Positions 45,825 through 54,800 of a stretch of 64,000 nt of DNA are shown here, one piece after another. Position numbers and translations under genes: made by a program. The first letter of the stretch is position 1, and every line of letters begins with the position of its first letter. The notes beneath the pieces are model-generated. The model was not told the DNA's origin. It did no database searches and saw only the letters and a program-made list of their open reading frames with translations. The DNA is from Pseudomonadota bacterium (GTDB taxonomy: Bacteria > Pseudomonadota > Alphaproteobacteria > Rhizobiales > Xanthobacteraceae): positions 62,001 to 126,000 of the forward strand of contig JAEXYA010000008.1 in NCBI GenBank assembly GCA_023451825.1, given 5' to 3'.

Positions 45825-46670
45825 TTACCCTTCCCTCTCCGTCCGCTCGATCAGCAGCGTCGGGATTCCCAGCGTGCCGTCGCGCAAACTCGCGACGCGG
45901 GTGCCGGGTTTGCGGCCGTTACGGATTTCGGAGACGGTGACATGAGCGGCGAGCAGACGCGCGCGGGCAGCGTCGATATCCGCCACACGCCAGGTCATGC
46001 CCCACAAAGCGTCGTGATTGACGTCGCCTTCGTCATGCGGCCGCTGCACGACCTCGACGATCAGGTCACCGCAACGGAAGAACATCAGGTGGCCCCAATC
46101 GGGATTGGAGCGATCCAGCGCCAGATCGAGACCAAGCCGCGCACCATAAAGCGCGGCGGCGCGTTCGGGATCGTGGGTGGACACCACGATGTGGTCGAGC
46201 CCGATGATCGGGCTCTCGCTAGTGCTGGCGGAGACGTCGCGCTCGCCATTCCGTTCAAGAAAGAACTGGCGCACGCCGCGGGTGTGATCGGTCGCGGCGC
46301 GGGTACGCTTCCAGGACAGGACCGCGCCGGTGTCGCGGTCCCTGCTCTCCGCCTCGGTGATCGGCTCCGGCTTCAGCGCCACGCGGTCGAGGCGGCGATG
46401 CATCTTCGCAATGTCCGCAGTGGCGAAGCAGATGCTGGCGAGCGACCCGCCGCTTTCCGGCAGCACGGCGCGAATACGGGCGGCAGCCGCGCCGTCGCCA
46501 TGGGGCGCCATCAATTCCACGGACATATTCGCAAGGGTGAAGATCGCAAGCTCCGCGCCCTCGCTCGTGCTACGCCAGGACGGTTTTCGCGCGAACAGCG
46601 TCTGATAGGTGGCGATGCCTGCGTCCAGATCGTCCAGCAAAATGACGACATGATCGAGCCCGGTAATCAT
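45825..46670 (-). CDS. VOC superfamily protein (glyoxalase-like, two domains)
   Basis: 281 residues made of two paired beta-alpha-beta-beta-beta modules. The first begins ITGLDHVVILLDDLDAGI, the second IIGLDHIVVSTHDPERAA. Metal-ligand positions are His in each GLDH motif and Glu in MSVELMAPHG and LIVEVVQRP. It resembles the glyoxalase-like annotated domain 3 group. Function may be ring-cleavage dioxygenase-like, isomerase or resistance; no context suggests which. The ATG at 46670 is the only good start. Confidence 0.82.
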   Translation of the reverse strand: MITGLDHVVILLDDLDAGIATYQTLFARKPSWRSTSEGAELAIFTLANMSVELMAPHGDGAAAARIRAVLPESGGSLASICFATADIAKMHRRLDRVALKPEPITEAESRDRDTGAVLSWKRTRAATDHTRGVRQFFLERNGERDVSASTSESPIIGLDHIVVSTHDPERAAALYGARLGLDLALDRSNPDWGHLMFFRCGDLIVEVVQRPHDEGDVNHDALWGMTWRVADIDAARARLLAAHVTVSEIRNGRKPGTRVASLRDGTLGIPTLLIERTEREG

Positions 46671-46842
46671 CGATGCGCCCTAAAATTTGCCGATCGCCCA
46701 ATATGTCAGCATCCTGCAGGGCCTGACAAGGGTGCAACCATGTTTCAACACGATGCGCTATATTGCCTCCTATCCCGAGTAACAGCAAAATCTTATGTTA
46801 CTTGGGCCAAATTGGACATCGGCGCCCGCCACAGGTTTCCAA

Positions 46843-47943
46843 ATGTCGGATCAGATTTCTGCCGTCTATTGTGAGTTCACGCTCGCACTGAACAATCGGA
46901 CCGGAAAGTTCTTTTTCTGTCAGGACATGATCGACTCATCCCCGGACCTGGTCCGCGCCAGCTATTTTTGGCGCTGGCGCTCACAACGGGTGCCGACGGG
47001 AATTTTCGCGCGGGTTCTTGGGCGGATGGCGCGAATTGAAGTGAACATTCGTGTCGAGAACTCGTTTATCTCGCGGTTCATCCCATACATCGAACGAGAG
47101 CTTCCAACGGTTTTCACCGATCCGCGCGAATGCGTCATGTATCGGCTGAAATCGTCCGATATCGTGCTTTGTCACGATATGGGGCCCATCACGCATCCTG
47201 AACTCTACGCCGATGGCGTCCAGGCCACGTATCGCTCGGCATTCGAGATAATACGCGCCGCCAGGCCATCCATGATGTTTGTAAGCGAAGCCTCGCGTAG
47301 CGCTTTCATCGATCTATATGGAAGTGATTTTCCGGCTCTGCAGATCGTTCACATCCCGTTGCGCGCAGGCATTGAACGCGGCGAGAGAGAACCCGTTGCC
47401 GGAGTACCTGACAATTTTTTTCTCACGGTCGGGAGTCTCGGCACGCGAAAAAATCAGCTGGGGTCGATCCGTGGATTTGGCGCATCGAAGTTGAGCGAAC
47501 AGGGATACGCTTACGTCATTTGCGGCGCACCGGAGCCAGGGGAAGACGCCGTTCATCGTGCCGCTGAAACGACGCCTGGTGTGATTTTGCCGGGATATGT
47601 CAGTGAAGAACAACTTCGATGGCTCTATGAGCAGGCGCGCGGATTCGTGCTCGTGAGCCGCCTGGAAGGATTTGGTCTTCCTGCCGCAGAAGCGATCGCC
47701 TACGGGCAGGTTCCCATTTTAAGCCCGGGCGGCGCGCTCCAGGAAACGGCAGGCGACGGCGCGATCTACGTTGCACCGGATAACATCGATGGCATCGCCG
47801 CCGCGATGAAATGTGTGGCTGGCATGTGTCCGAACGAACGCAAGGATCGCCTTGGGCGCCTGCGTGAGAATGTCAACCGATTCACGGTCGATGCCGCCAC
47901 AGCGTCATGGCGGCAGACGATTCAGACGGCGATGACGCAATAG
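46843..47943 (+). CDS. Glycosyltransferase family 4 (GT-B)
   Basis: About 366 residues. The C-terminal domain has GSLGTRKNQLGSIRGFGA, VILPGYVSEEQLRWLYEQA and the donor motif SRLEGFGLPAAEAIAYG, the E-x7-E signature of GT4 enzymes. The N-terminal half is divergent. It transfers a sugar from a nucleotide donor, probably to a polysaccharide. An upstream ATG at 46795 is possible; AGG spaced 7 bases favours 46843. Its codon use is less GC-biased than its neighbours', hinting at acquisition by transfer. No other polysaccharide gene is adjacent. Confidence 0.85.
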   Translation: MSDQISAVYCEFTLALNNRTGKFFFCQDMIDSSPDLVRASYFWRWRSQRVPTGIFARVLGRMARIEVNIRVENSFISRFIPYIERELPTVFTDPRECVMYRLKSSDIVLCHDMGPITHPELYADGVQATYRSAFEIIRAARPSMMFVSEASRSAFIDLYGSDFPALQIVHIPLRAGIERGEREPVAGVPDNFFLTVGSLGTRKNQLGSIRGFGASKLSEQGYAYVICGAPEPGEDAVHRAAETTPGVILPGYVSEEQLRWLYEQARGFVLVSRLEGFGLPAAEAIAYGQVPILSPGGALQETAGDGAIYVAPDNIDGIAAAMKCVAGMCPNERKDRLGRLRENVNRFTVDAATASWRQTIQTAMTQ

Positions 47944-48098
47944 GATCTTGGCGATTCCGGGTTCCGCGACCCGCACGGCTCATGGCTTGAAGGCCACGCC
48001 GGGAACACTGTTCTCGCCGGAGACAGGCCGGAAACATTCTCCTCTGCTCTCGATTTTCTTGTTAAAGTGGGCGCCTCTGACACGACACGGACAGCTCA

Positions 48099-48992
48099 AT
48101 GCAAGCGCTCTTTATCGGACAGACCTATATCGACGTCACCTTCATCACCGACCATATGCCCACCGGCGACGAAAAGCATGTCGCGTCCGATTACGCGGTC
48201 TCGTTCGGCGGCAACGCCGTCACCGCGGCGTTCTGCTGCGCCAGGCTCGGCATCGTGCCGGACCTGATTGCCACCGTGGCCAATGACTGGCTCGGGCGCA
48301 TGTTCATGGACATGAGCGCGAAGTACAATATCGAGATTCATCCACGCAAGGTGGCGTCGTCGTCGCTGTCCTTCATCATGCCGAAGGACGGCAAGCGCGC
48401 CATCGTCCGCTGCCGCGACGACGAGCATATCCATCCCTTCCCGCTGCTCAATCTCGGCGCCTGCCGCGCGTTGCATGTGGACGGGCATCAGCCGGATGCG
48501 GCGATCCACTATGCAAAACTGTGCCGCGAGGCCGGCATCCTGACATCACTAGATGGCGGCGGGCTGCGCACCAATACGCATGACCTCCTGGAATATATCG
48601 ACGTCGCCATCGTCGCCGAGCGCCTGTGCGAGCAAATGGACCTCACGCCGGAAAAGATGCTGGACTATCTCAAGGGCCGCGGCTGCCGCGTCGGTGGTGT
48701 CACCCTCGGCGAACGCGGCCTGCTCTGGTATGACGAGACGGGCGCCGTGCATACGCAACCAGCTTACAAGATTCCGAAGGACAAGGTGATCGACACCAAC
48801 GGCGCCGGCGACGTGTTTCACGGGGCTTATGTATATTCGTATCTGGCCAATCCGAGCGCGAGCTGGTCGGAGCACTTTCAGTTCGCGCGGGCGGCATCCA
48901 CGCACAAGATCCAGAAGCTGGGCAATGAAGCGGGACTGCCGACGCTGGCGGATATTGCGGCGGTGAAGACGGAGTTTGAGGCGAAGGTGTAA
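48099..48992 (+). CDS. PfkB family sugar kinase
   Basis: 297 residues of the ribokinase fold. N-terminal GQTYIDVTFITDHMPTGDEKH and SFGGNAVTAAFCCARLG bind the sugar; DTNGAGDVFHGAY (232-244) is the ATP/anion-hole motif with catalytic Asp. It phosphorylates a sugar, keto-acid sugar or nucleoside. The neighbours on the other side of the repeat are sugar-acid enzymes, so a KDG/KDGal-like or sugar substrate is plausible. Promoter region upstream lacks an obvious operator. Convergent with the IlvD-like gene. Confidence 0.88.
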   Translation: MQALFIGQTYIDVTFITDHMPTGDEKHVASDYAVSFGGNAVTAAFCCARLGIVPDLIATVANDWLGRMFMDMSAKYNIEIHPRKVASSSLSFIMPKDGKRAIVRCRDDEHIHPFPLLNLGACRALHVDGHQPDAAIHYAKLCREAGILTSLDGGGLRTNTHDLLEYIDVAIVAERLCEQMDLTPEKMLDYLKGRGCRVGGVTLGERGLLWYDETGAVHTQPAYKIPKDKVIDTNGAGDVFHGAYVYSYLANPSASWSEHFQFARAASTHKIQKLGNEAGLPTLADIAAVKTEFEAKV

Positions 48993-48994
48993 TA

Positions 48995-49077
48995 TGTAGG
49001 GTGGGCAAAGCGCAGCGTGCCCACCTCCACCAGCTCAGTACTTGAAGGTGAGCACGCTACGCTTTGCCCACCCTACA
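48995..49077. repeat. TGTAGGGTGGGCAAAGCG inverted repeat
   Basis: TGTAGGGTGGGCAAAGCGCAGCGTGCCCACC ends are matched by CGTAGC... GCTTTGCCCACCCTACA (split for clarity). It lies between the convergent kinase and dehydratase genes, a likely terminator. Confidence 0.88.
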
Positions 49078-49081
49078 GATG

Positions 49082-50788
49082 CTAGCCCTTCCCCTCACCC
49101 GTCATGAAGTCGAAGTCGCAGCCTTCATCGGCCTGCATGATCGTCTGATGAAACAGATGCGCGTAACCGCGTTTCGCCCAGTCGGGCGTCTCCGGCTTCG
49201 GCAATGCCGCCTGCCGCTTGGCTAGTTCGGCTTCATCCACCAGCAGATCGATGGACCGCTTCGCGACATCCAGCCGGATCATGTCGCCGTTCTGCACCAG
49301 CGCCAGCGGGCCGCCCACCGCACTCTCCGGTGTGATGTGCAGCACGATCGTGCCGAAGGCGGTGCCGCTCATACGCGCGTCGGAGATGCGCACCATGTCC
49401 TTCACACCGCCGCGCGCGAGCTTCTTCGGGATCGGCAGATAGCCGGCCTCGGGCATGCCCGGCGCGCCCTTGGGGCCGGCATTGCGCAGCACCAGCACGT
49501 CGTCGGCATTGACGTCGAGATCGGGATCATCGACGCGGTTCGTCATGTCCTCGACGGACTCGAACACCACGGCACGGCCGGTGTGCTGCATCAGTTTCGG
49601 CGACGCTGCCGCATGCTTGATGACGGCGCTGCGTGGCGCGAGATTGCCGTACAGGATCGCGAGGCCGCCTTCGCGCTTGATGGGATTGTCCTTGGAGCGG
49701 ATGACGTCCTGTCCCGGCACGTGCTCGGCCTTGGCAACGATCTCACGCAACGTCTGACCCGTGACGGACTTGGCATCGAGATCGATGAGATCGCCGAGAT
49801 GCTCCATCAGCTTCGGCACGCCGCCAGCGTGATGGAAGTGCTCCATATAGTGATCGCCGGACGGCTTGAGATCGACCAGCACCGGCACGTCACGGCCGAG
49901 ATCATCGAAGGCACCGAGATTAATGCGGTTCGGCGTGCGATTGGCCATGGCGGTGAGATGGATCAGGCCGTTGGTGGAGCCGCCGATCGCCTGCAGCACC
50001 ACCTGGGCGTTGCGGAACGAACCCGGCGTGAGGAATTCGCTGGGCTTAGGGCCCTTGTTCCTTGCCAATTCCGCGGCGACCTTGCCGCTGGCTTCGGCGG
50101 AACGGAAACGCTCGGCATGCGGTGCAGGAATGGTCGCGCTCATGGGCAGCGACAGGCCCATGGCCTCGGTGATGCAGGCCATGGTGGAGGCTGTGCCCAT
50201 CACCATGCAGGTGCCGACCGACGGCGCGAGCCGCGCATTGACGTCATCGATTTCCTGCTGGTCGATTTCGCCGGCGCGGAACTTGCCCCACATGCGGCGG
50301 CAATCGGTGCAGGCGCCGAGCACCTCGCCCTTGTGATGGCCGACCACCATCGGGCCGACCGGGATCACCACCGTGGGCAGATCGACCGAGAGCGCCGCCA
50401 TGATCTGCGCCGGCAAAGTCTTGTCGCAGCCGCCGATGACCACCACCGCATCCATCGGCTGGGCGCGGATCATCTCCTCGGTATCCATCGCCATCAGATT
50501 GCGCAGATACATCGAGGTCGGATGCGCAAAACTCTCGCCGATGGAGATGGTGGGAAACACCATCGGCAGCGCGCCGGCCAGCATGACGCCGCGCTTCACC
50601 GCCTCGATGATCTGCGGCGCGTTGCCGTGGCAGGGATTGTAATCGCTATGGGTGTTGGTGATGCCGACGATCGGGCGGTCCAGCGCATCATCGGAATAGC
50701 CCATGGCCTTGATGAAGGCTTTTCGCAGGAACAGCGAAAAACCGGCATCGCCGTAGCTGGTGAGACCTTTGCGCAATCCGTCGGCCAT
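49082..50788 (-). CDS. IlvD/Edd family dehydratase (L-arabinonate/sugar-acid dehydratase type)
   Basis: 568 residues. Three cysteines for the iron-sulfur cluster (Cys53 in YNPCHGN, Cys121 in GGCDKTL, Cys194 in GTCMVMGT) and the Mg/Ser motif in ISDARMSGTAFG. The overall sequence resembles the pentonate/hexonate dehydratase branch rather than IlvD. It removes water from an aldonic acid to give a 2-keto-3-deoxy acid, in the sugar-acid cluster with the lactonase, uronate dehydrogenase and aldehyde dehydrogenase. GAGG is 8 bases before ATG 50788 (an ATG two codons earlier is less favoured). Confidence 0.9.
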   Translation of the reverse strand: MADGLRKGLTSYGDAGFSLFLRKAFIKAMGYSDDALDRPIVGITNTHSDYNPCHGNAPQIIEAVKRGVMLAGALPMVFPTISIGESFAHPTSMYLRNLMAMDTEEMIRAQPMDAVVVIGGCDKTLPAQIMAALSVDLPTVVIPVGPMVVGHHKGEVLGACTDCRRMWGKFRAGEIDQQEIDDVNARLAPSVGTCMVMGTASTMACITEAMGLSLPMSATIPAPHAERFRSAEASGKVAAELARNKGPKPSEFLTPGSFRNAQVVLQAIGGSTNGLIHLTAMANRTPNRINLGAFDDLGRDVPVLVDLKPSGDHYMEHFHHAGGVPKLMEHLGDLIDLDAKSVTGQTLREIVAKAEHVPGQDVIRSKDNPIKREGGLAILYGNLAPRSAVIKHAAASPKLMQHTGRAVVFESVEDMTNRVDDPDLDVNADDVLVLRNAGPKGAPGMPEAGYLPIPKKLARGGVKDMVRISDARMSGTAFGTIVLHITPESAVGGPLALVQNGDMIRLDVAKRSIDLLVDEAELAKRQAALPKPETPDWAKRGYAHLFHQTIMQADEGCDFDFMTGEGKG

Positions 50789-50861
50789 GTGCATTCCCTC
50801 GGCTTATTTTGAATGGTTCTTATGAAGCCGTGGGGAAGGAAGTCAATGACGGGCTCGCGGC

Positions 50862-50956
50862 TGTAGGATGGGTTGAGCGTCTTCGCGAAAACCCATCGGC
50901 CGAGCGGAGTGGCGAGCTCCGCCGATGGGTTTTCGCTACGCTCAACCCATCCTACG
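50862..50956. repeat. CTGTAGGATGGGTTGAGCG inverted repeat
   Basis: CTGTAGGATGGGTTGAGCG ... GCGTAG-type end CGCTCAACCCATCCTACG, inner arms AAAACCCATCGGC and GCCGATGGGTTTTCG. It lies between the tandem uronate dehydrogenase and dehydratase genes, so it may separate their transcripts. Confidence 0.9.
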
Positions 50957-50957
50957 A

Positions 50958-51773
50958 TTACGGCGCCCAGACCTTGCTGAAATCACCCGAAAACTCCGCA
51001 CTGCAAAACGCCCCGCCCTGGTAGAAATCGCCGACCGGATCGGGCTTGAGCTTTGCCTGCTCCGCCATCGCATGCTCGCGATGATCTTCGCCCCTGCCGG
51101 TCGGGCGATAGCCGAGTTCATAGGCGCGGGAATTGTCCCACCAGGCGCGCTCGTTATACGACGCGCCATACAGCACCTCGAAATGGATGTTGGGATGCTC
51201 CAAGCCGATGCGGCAGAGCTGCACCAGATCCTCCGGCTTCAGCCAGATCGACAGCCGGCGTTTGTCGAGCGGGGCATCGCCGAAATTACCGATCCGCAGG
51301 CATGTCACCGAAAGACCATGCTTGTCGGCATAGAGCGCGCCAAGCGCTTCGCCAAACACCTTGCTGACGCCATAACGGCCATCCGGCCGGGCCGTGACAT
51401 CCGGAGGGATTTTCGTGTGGCGCGGATAGAAGCCGACGGCGTGGTTGGACGATGCGAACACGACACGCTTGACGCCCTGTTTGCGCGCGGCTTCGAACAG
51501 ATTGTAGCATCCGATGATATTGGCCTGCAGGATGGTGTCCCACGGCCCCTCCACGGAAAAGCCTCCGAAATGCAGGATGCCATCGACGCCGTCGCAGATG
51601 GCTTCCACGGCTGCAAGATCGGCGAGATCAGCTTGTTTGAACGTCTCGCTGGATTTGAGGTTCGACGGCGTGTTGAGATCGCTCAGCACGAGATCGGGAT
51701 AGATCGGTGGCAGCAATTCACGCAAGCGCGTGCCGATGCCGCCTGATGCGCCCGTCATGAGGATCTTTGGCAT
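50958..51773 (-). CDS. udh: Uronate dehydrogenase-like NAD-dependent epimerase/dehydratase
   Basis: 271 residues starting MPKILMTGASGGIGTRL. The NAD motif TGASGGIG, SSNHAVGFYPR, the catalytic YGVSK (Tyr134, Lys138) in DGRYGVSKVFGE, and DNSRAYELGYRPTGRGED near the C-terminus are characteristic of uronate dehydrogenase, which oxidises glucuronate/galacturonate to the aldaric acid lactone. The lactone would be opened by the divergent SMP-30 lactonase. The frame begins at 51890, but GAGGGACGGGA sits right before ATG 51773 and matches the family start. Confidence 0.88.
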   Translation of the reverse strand: MPKILMTGASGGIGTRLRELLPPIYPDLVLSDLNTPSNLKSSETFKQADLADLAAVEAICDGVDGILHFGGFSVEGPWDTILQANIIGCYNLFEAARKQGVKRVVFASSNHAVGFYPRHTKIPPDVTARPDGRYGVSKVFGEALGALYADKHGLSVTCLRIGNFGDAPLDKRRLSIWLKPEDLVQLCRIGLEHPNIHFEVLYGASYNERAWWDNSRAYELGYRPTGRGEDHREHAMAEQAKLKPDPVGDFYQGGAFCSAEFSGDFSKVWAP

Positions 51774-51867
51774 TCCCGTCCCTCGCGCTGTTTTGTCGTT
51801 GCAATGAGTATGGCGCGGCGGCGATGATGCGACAAGACCAGAGGAAACGACAACCAACGAGACGCCA

Positions 51868-52827
51868 ATGTCCGATACGCCGTCCCGCAACTGGCAGCCT
51901 GCCAGCTACTATCCCGATCCCGCCATCACCGCACTCGATCCCCGCTTCGAAAAATACTGGATCAAGCTCGGTGCCATCGAGCGCATCGCCACCGGGCTGC
52001 GCTGGGCGGAAGGGCCGGTGTATTTCGGCGATGGCCGCTATCTGCTGTGCTCGGACATTCCCAACAATCGCATCATCCGCTGGGACGAAGAGACCGGCGC
52101 CGTCAGCGATTTCCGCAGGCCATCGAACTACGCCAATGGCAACACGCGCGACCGGCAAGGAAGGTTGATCACCTGCGAGCATGGTCGCCGCCTGATCCGC
52201 ACCGAATATGACGGCAGCGTCACGGTGCTGATGGACAGTTTTGAGGGCAAGCGGCTGAACTCGCCGAATGACGTGGTGGTCAAATCCGATAACTCGATCT
52301 GGTTCACGGATCCCGCGTTCGGCATTTTGAGCGATTACGAAGGTGACAAGGCGCCGTCCGAAATCGGCATGAATGTGTATCGCATCGATGGCGATACGCT
52401 GCGGCCGAGCATTGTCGCGGACGACATCCTGGCACCGAACGGCCTGTGTTTCTCGCCGGACGAGAGCATCCTCTATATCGTGGAATCCCGCGGTGTGCCG
52501 ACGCGAAAAATCCTCGCTTACGATGTGGCGGCGGATGGAAAAACGCTGAAGAACAAGCGCGCGGCGATCGATGCCGGGCCGGGCACGCCGGATGGCATGC
52601 GCTGCGATATCGACGGCAATCTGTGGTGCGGCTGGGGCATGGGCACGCCCGAACTCGATGGCGTGATGGTGTTCGCGCCGGACGGCGCGCCGATCGGGCG
52701 GATCGCGCTGCCGGAGCGTTGTGCGAACCTCGCTTTCGGCGGCCGCAAGCGCAACCGGCTGTTCATGGCGGCGAGCCAGTCGATCTATGCGGTCTATGTG
52801 AACACGCAGGGGGCATTGGGCGGATAG
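51868..52827 (+). CDS. SMP-30/gluconolactonase/LRE family lactonase
   Basis: 319 residues of the six-bladed propeller. EGPVYFGDGRYLLCSDIPNN carries the first metal-binding Glu; NSPNDVVVKSDNSIWFTDP the Asn/Asp pair; APNGLCFSPDESILYIVES and GTPDGMRCDIDGNLW the others. It hydrolyses sugar acid lactones, and its partner appears to be uronate dehydrogenase, divergently transcribed across a 94-base gap. Together they would turn uronic acids into aldaric acids. Ends before a palindrome and strong terminator. Confidence 0.9.
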   Translation: MSDTPSRNWQPASYYPDPAITALDPRFEKYWIKLGAIERIATGLRWAEGPVYFGDGRYLLCSDIPNNRIIRWDEETGAVSDFRRPSNYANGNTRDRQGRLITCEHGRRLIRTEYDGSVTVLMDSFEGKRLNSPNDVVVKSDNSIWFTDPAFGILSDYEGDKAPSEIGMNVYRIDGDTLRPSIVADDILAPNGLCFSPDESILYIVESRGVPTRKILAYDVAADGKTLKNKRAAIDAGPGTPDGMRCDIDGNLWCGWGMGTPELDGVMVFAPDGAPIGRIALPERCANLAFGGRKRNRLFMAASQSIYAVYVNTQGALGG

Positions 52828-52836
52828 CGCTCAGGG

Positions 52837-52928
52837 CTGTAGGGCGGATGAGGGCAGCGTAATCCGCCGCAGAGCTCAAATTGCAAACTCGGCCGGCGGA
52901 TTACGGCTTCGCCTTATCCGCCCTACAG
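52837..52928. repeat. CTGTAGGGCGGATGAGG inverted repeat
   Basis: Ends CTGTAGGGCGGATGA and TTATCCGCCCTACAG; inner CGTAATCCGCCG and CGGCGGATTACG. Between the convergent lactonase and aldehyde dehydrogenase genes, beside the terminator at 52952. Confidence 0.9.
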
Positions 52929-52951
52929 GCTGAAAAGCCGGGCGCCAAAAC

Positions 52952-52982
52952 AAAAACGCCGGAGCTTGCGCTCCGGCGTTTT
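52952..52982. terminator. Bidirectional rho-independent terminator
   Basis: AACGCCGGAGC-TTGC-GCTCCGGCGTT, an 11-base perfect stem. On the minus strand it is followed by TTTTGTTTT (after aldehyde dehydrogenase), on the plus strand by TTTT. Confidence 0.9.
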
Positions 52983-53014
52983 CAGTCACGAAGCTTGCGC
53001 CTCGAAACGCGGTC

Positions 53015-54445
53015 TTACGCCGCGTCGTAGCCTGCGATGGCCTTCACCTCGAGGAAGTCCTCGAGACCGGCCTTGCCCCATTCACGGCCGTTGCCGGACT
53101 GCTTGTAACCACCGAACGGCGCGGTGCGGTCGTTCGGAGCGCCCTGCAGATTGACGTTGCCGGCACGGATGCGGCGACCGAACTTGCGGGCGCTCTCGAT
53201 GGTGTCGGCCGAGACATAGCCAGCGAGACCGTAGGGCGTGTCATTGGCGATGCGGAGGGCGTCGGACTCGTCCTTGGCACCCATGATCACGAGCACCGGT
53301 CCGAAGATTTCTTCGCGCGCGATGGTCATGTTCTCGGTGACGTCGGCGAAGATGGTCGGGCGGACATAGAAGCCCTTGTTGACGCCGTCCGGCAGGCCGG
53401 GACCACCGGCAACCAGCGTGGCGCCTTCCTCGATGCCCTTCTGGATCAGACCCTGGATCTTGTCCCACTGGCCGCGATTGACCACCGGGCCGATCACGGT
53501 GCCGTCCGCACGGGGATCGCCGGCCTTGGTCTTGTCGGCCTGCGCCTTGGCGATGGCCGCGATTTCCTTCATCGCGCCCTGCGGCACGATCATGCGCGAC
53601 GGCGCGTTGCACGACTGTCCGGAATTGTTGAACATGTGTGCGACGCCGCCGGTGACGGCCTTCACGAAGTCGGCGCCTTCCAGGATCACGTTCGGCGACT
53701 TGCCACCGAGCTCCTGGCTGACGCGCTTGACGGTGTTGGCGGCGCGCTTGGCGACGTCGATGCCGGCGCGGGTCGAACCGGTGAACGACACCATGTCGAT
53801 ATCCGGATGCTCGCTCATGGCAACGCCGACCTCTGGGCCGAGGCCATTGACGAGGTTGAACACGCCCTTCGGCACGCCGGCTTCATGCATGACTTCGGCG
53901 AAGATCAAAGCCGAGGTCGGGGTGAATTCCGACGGCTTCAGGATCATGGTGCAGCCGGCAGCGATCGCAGGCGCAACCTTACAGGCGATCTGGTTGAGCG
54001 GCCAATTCCACGGCGTGATCATGCCCACGACGCCGATCGGCTCCTTGGTGATGACGGCCTGGTTGTGCTTCTCGTCGAACTCATAGGTCTTGAGCACGTC
54101 GAGGGTCGCCGTCAGATGGCCGAGACCAGCGCCCGCCTGCAAGCGCTCGGCCATCGGCAGCGGGGCGCCCATTTCGTCGGACACGGATGCGCCGATGTCC
54201 TTGATGCGGGCCTTGTAGGCGGTGATGATCTTTTCGAGCAGCGCGATGCGCTCTTCGCGGGTGGTCTGCGAGAAGATCTCGAAGGCGCGCTTGGCAGCGG
54301 CCACCGCCTTGTCCACATCGGCCTTGGAGCCGAGGGCAACTTCATACATCGCTTCTTCGGTCGCCGGATTGACGACGGGAGTCGATTTCTTGACGGCCGG
54401 ATCGACCCAGGCGCCGTCGATGTAGAATTGCAGGCGGTTGACCAT
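53015..54445 (-). CDS. Aldehyde dehydrogenase family protein
   Basis: 476 residues. Catalytic set: Asn147 in TPWNWPL, Glu245 in QELGGKSPN, Cys279 in NSGQSCNAPSR, and EEIFGPV. It oxidises an aldehyde with NAD(P); given the neighbours, alpha-ketoglutarate semialdehyde or another sugar-acid aldehyde is possible but unproven. GAGG lies 6 bases before ATG 54445. It is alone in its transcript and ends in a strong terminator. Confidence 0.93.
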   Translation of the reverse strand: MVNRLQFYIDGAWVDPAVKKSTPVVNPATEEAMYEVALGSKADVDKAVAAAKRAFEIFSQTTREERIALLEKIITAYKARIKDIGASVSDEMGAPLPMAERLQAGAGLGHLTATLDVLKTYEFDEKHNQAVITKEPIGVVGMITPWNWPLNQIACKVAPAIAAGCTMILKPSEFTPTSALIFAEVMHEAGVPKGVFNLVNGLGPEVGVAMSEHPDIDMVSFTGSTRAGIDVAKRAANTVKRVSQELGGKSPNVILEGADFVKAVTGGVAHMFNNSGQSCNAPSRMIVPQGAMKEIAAIAKAQADKTKAGDPRADGTVIGPVVNRGQWDKIQGLIQKGIEEGATLVAGGPGLPDGVNKGFYVRPTIFADVTENMTIAREEIFGPVLVIMGAKDESDALRIANDTPYGLAGYVSADTIESARKFGRRIRAGNVNLQGAPNDRTAPFGGYKQSGNGREWGKAGLEDFLEVKAIAGYDAA

Positions 54446-54705
54446 TGGTAACCTCTTTGAATTGCGGAAGCGTTTTTGTTGAGCGCCAGTACAGATGGGT
54501 CAGGTGGGGTAGCGGCCTGCGCGGCAAGCATCCTTGCGCGATCATTCCGCCCTTGAGCCCGCCATGCACGGGGTGTCGCGTGGTGCGACGGTCCGCATTT
54601 AAGTGCAGCGAGGTGGCAGGAGCAAGGCCTGCCACCTTATGCATGTTCCAAATTCAAAAATGCCGCAGCTGAATGAAGTGTGCAGCGCAGCAAATCATGG
54701 TGTCG

Positions 54706-54795
54706 GTAGCCCGGATGGAGCGCAGCGAAATCCAGGGACAGCAGATCAAGCTGAAACGCCGGTCCCCGGATTGTGCTGCGCTCCATCCGGGCTAC
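54706..54795. repeat. GTAGCCCGGATGGAGCGC inverted repeat
   Basis: GTAGCCCGGATGGAGCGCAGCG ... CTGCGCTCCATCCGGGCTAC, with inner AATCC / GGATT pairing. A variant of the same superfamily with GCGCAGCG cores, located downstream of the DMT transporter stop (54801, minus). Confidence 0.88.
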
Positions 54796-54800
54796 GAGAC

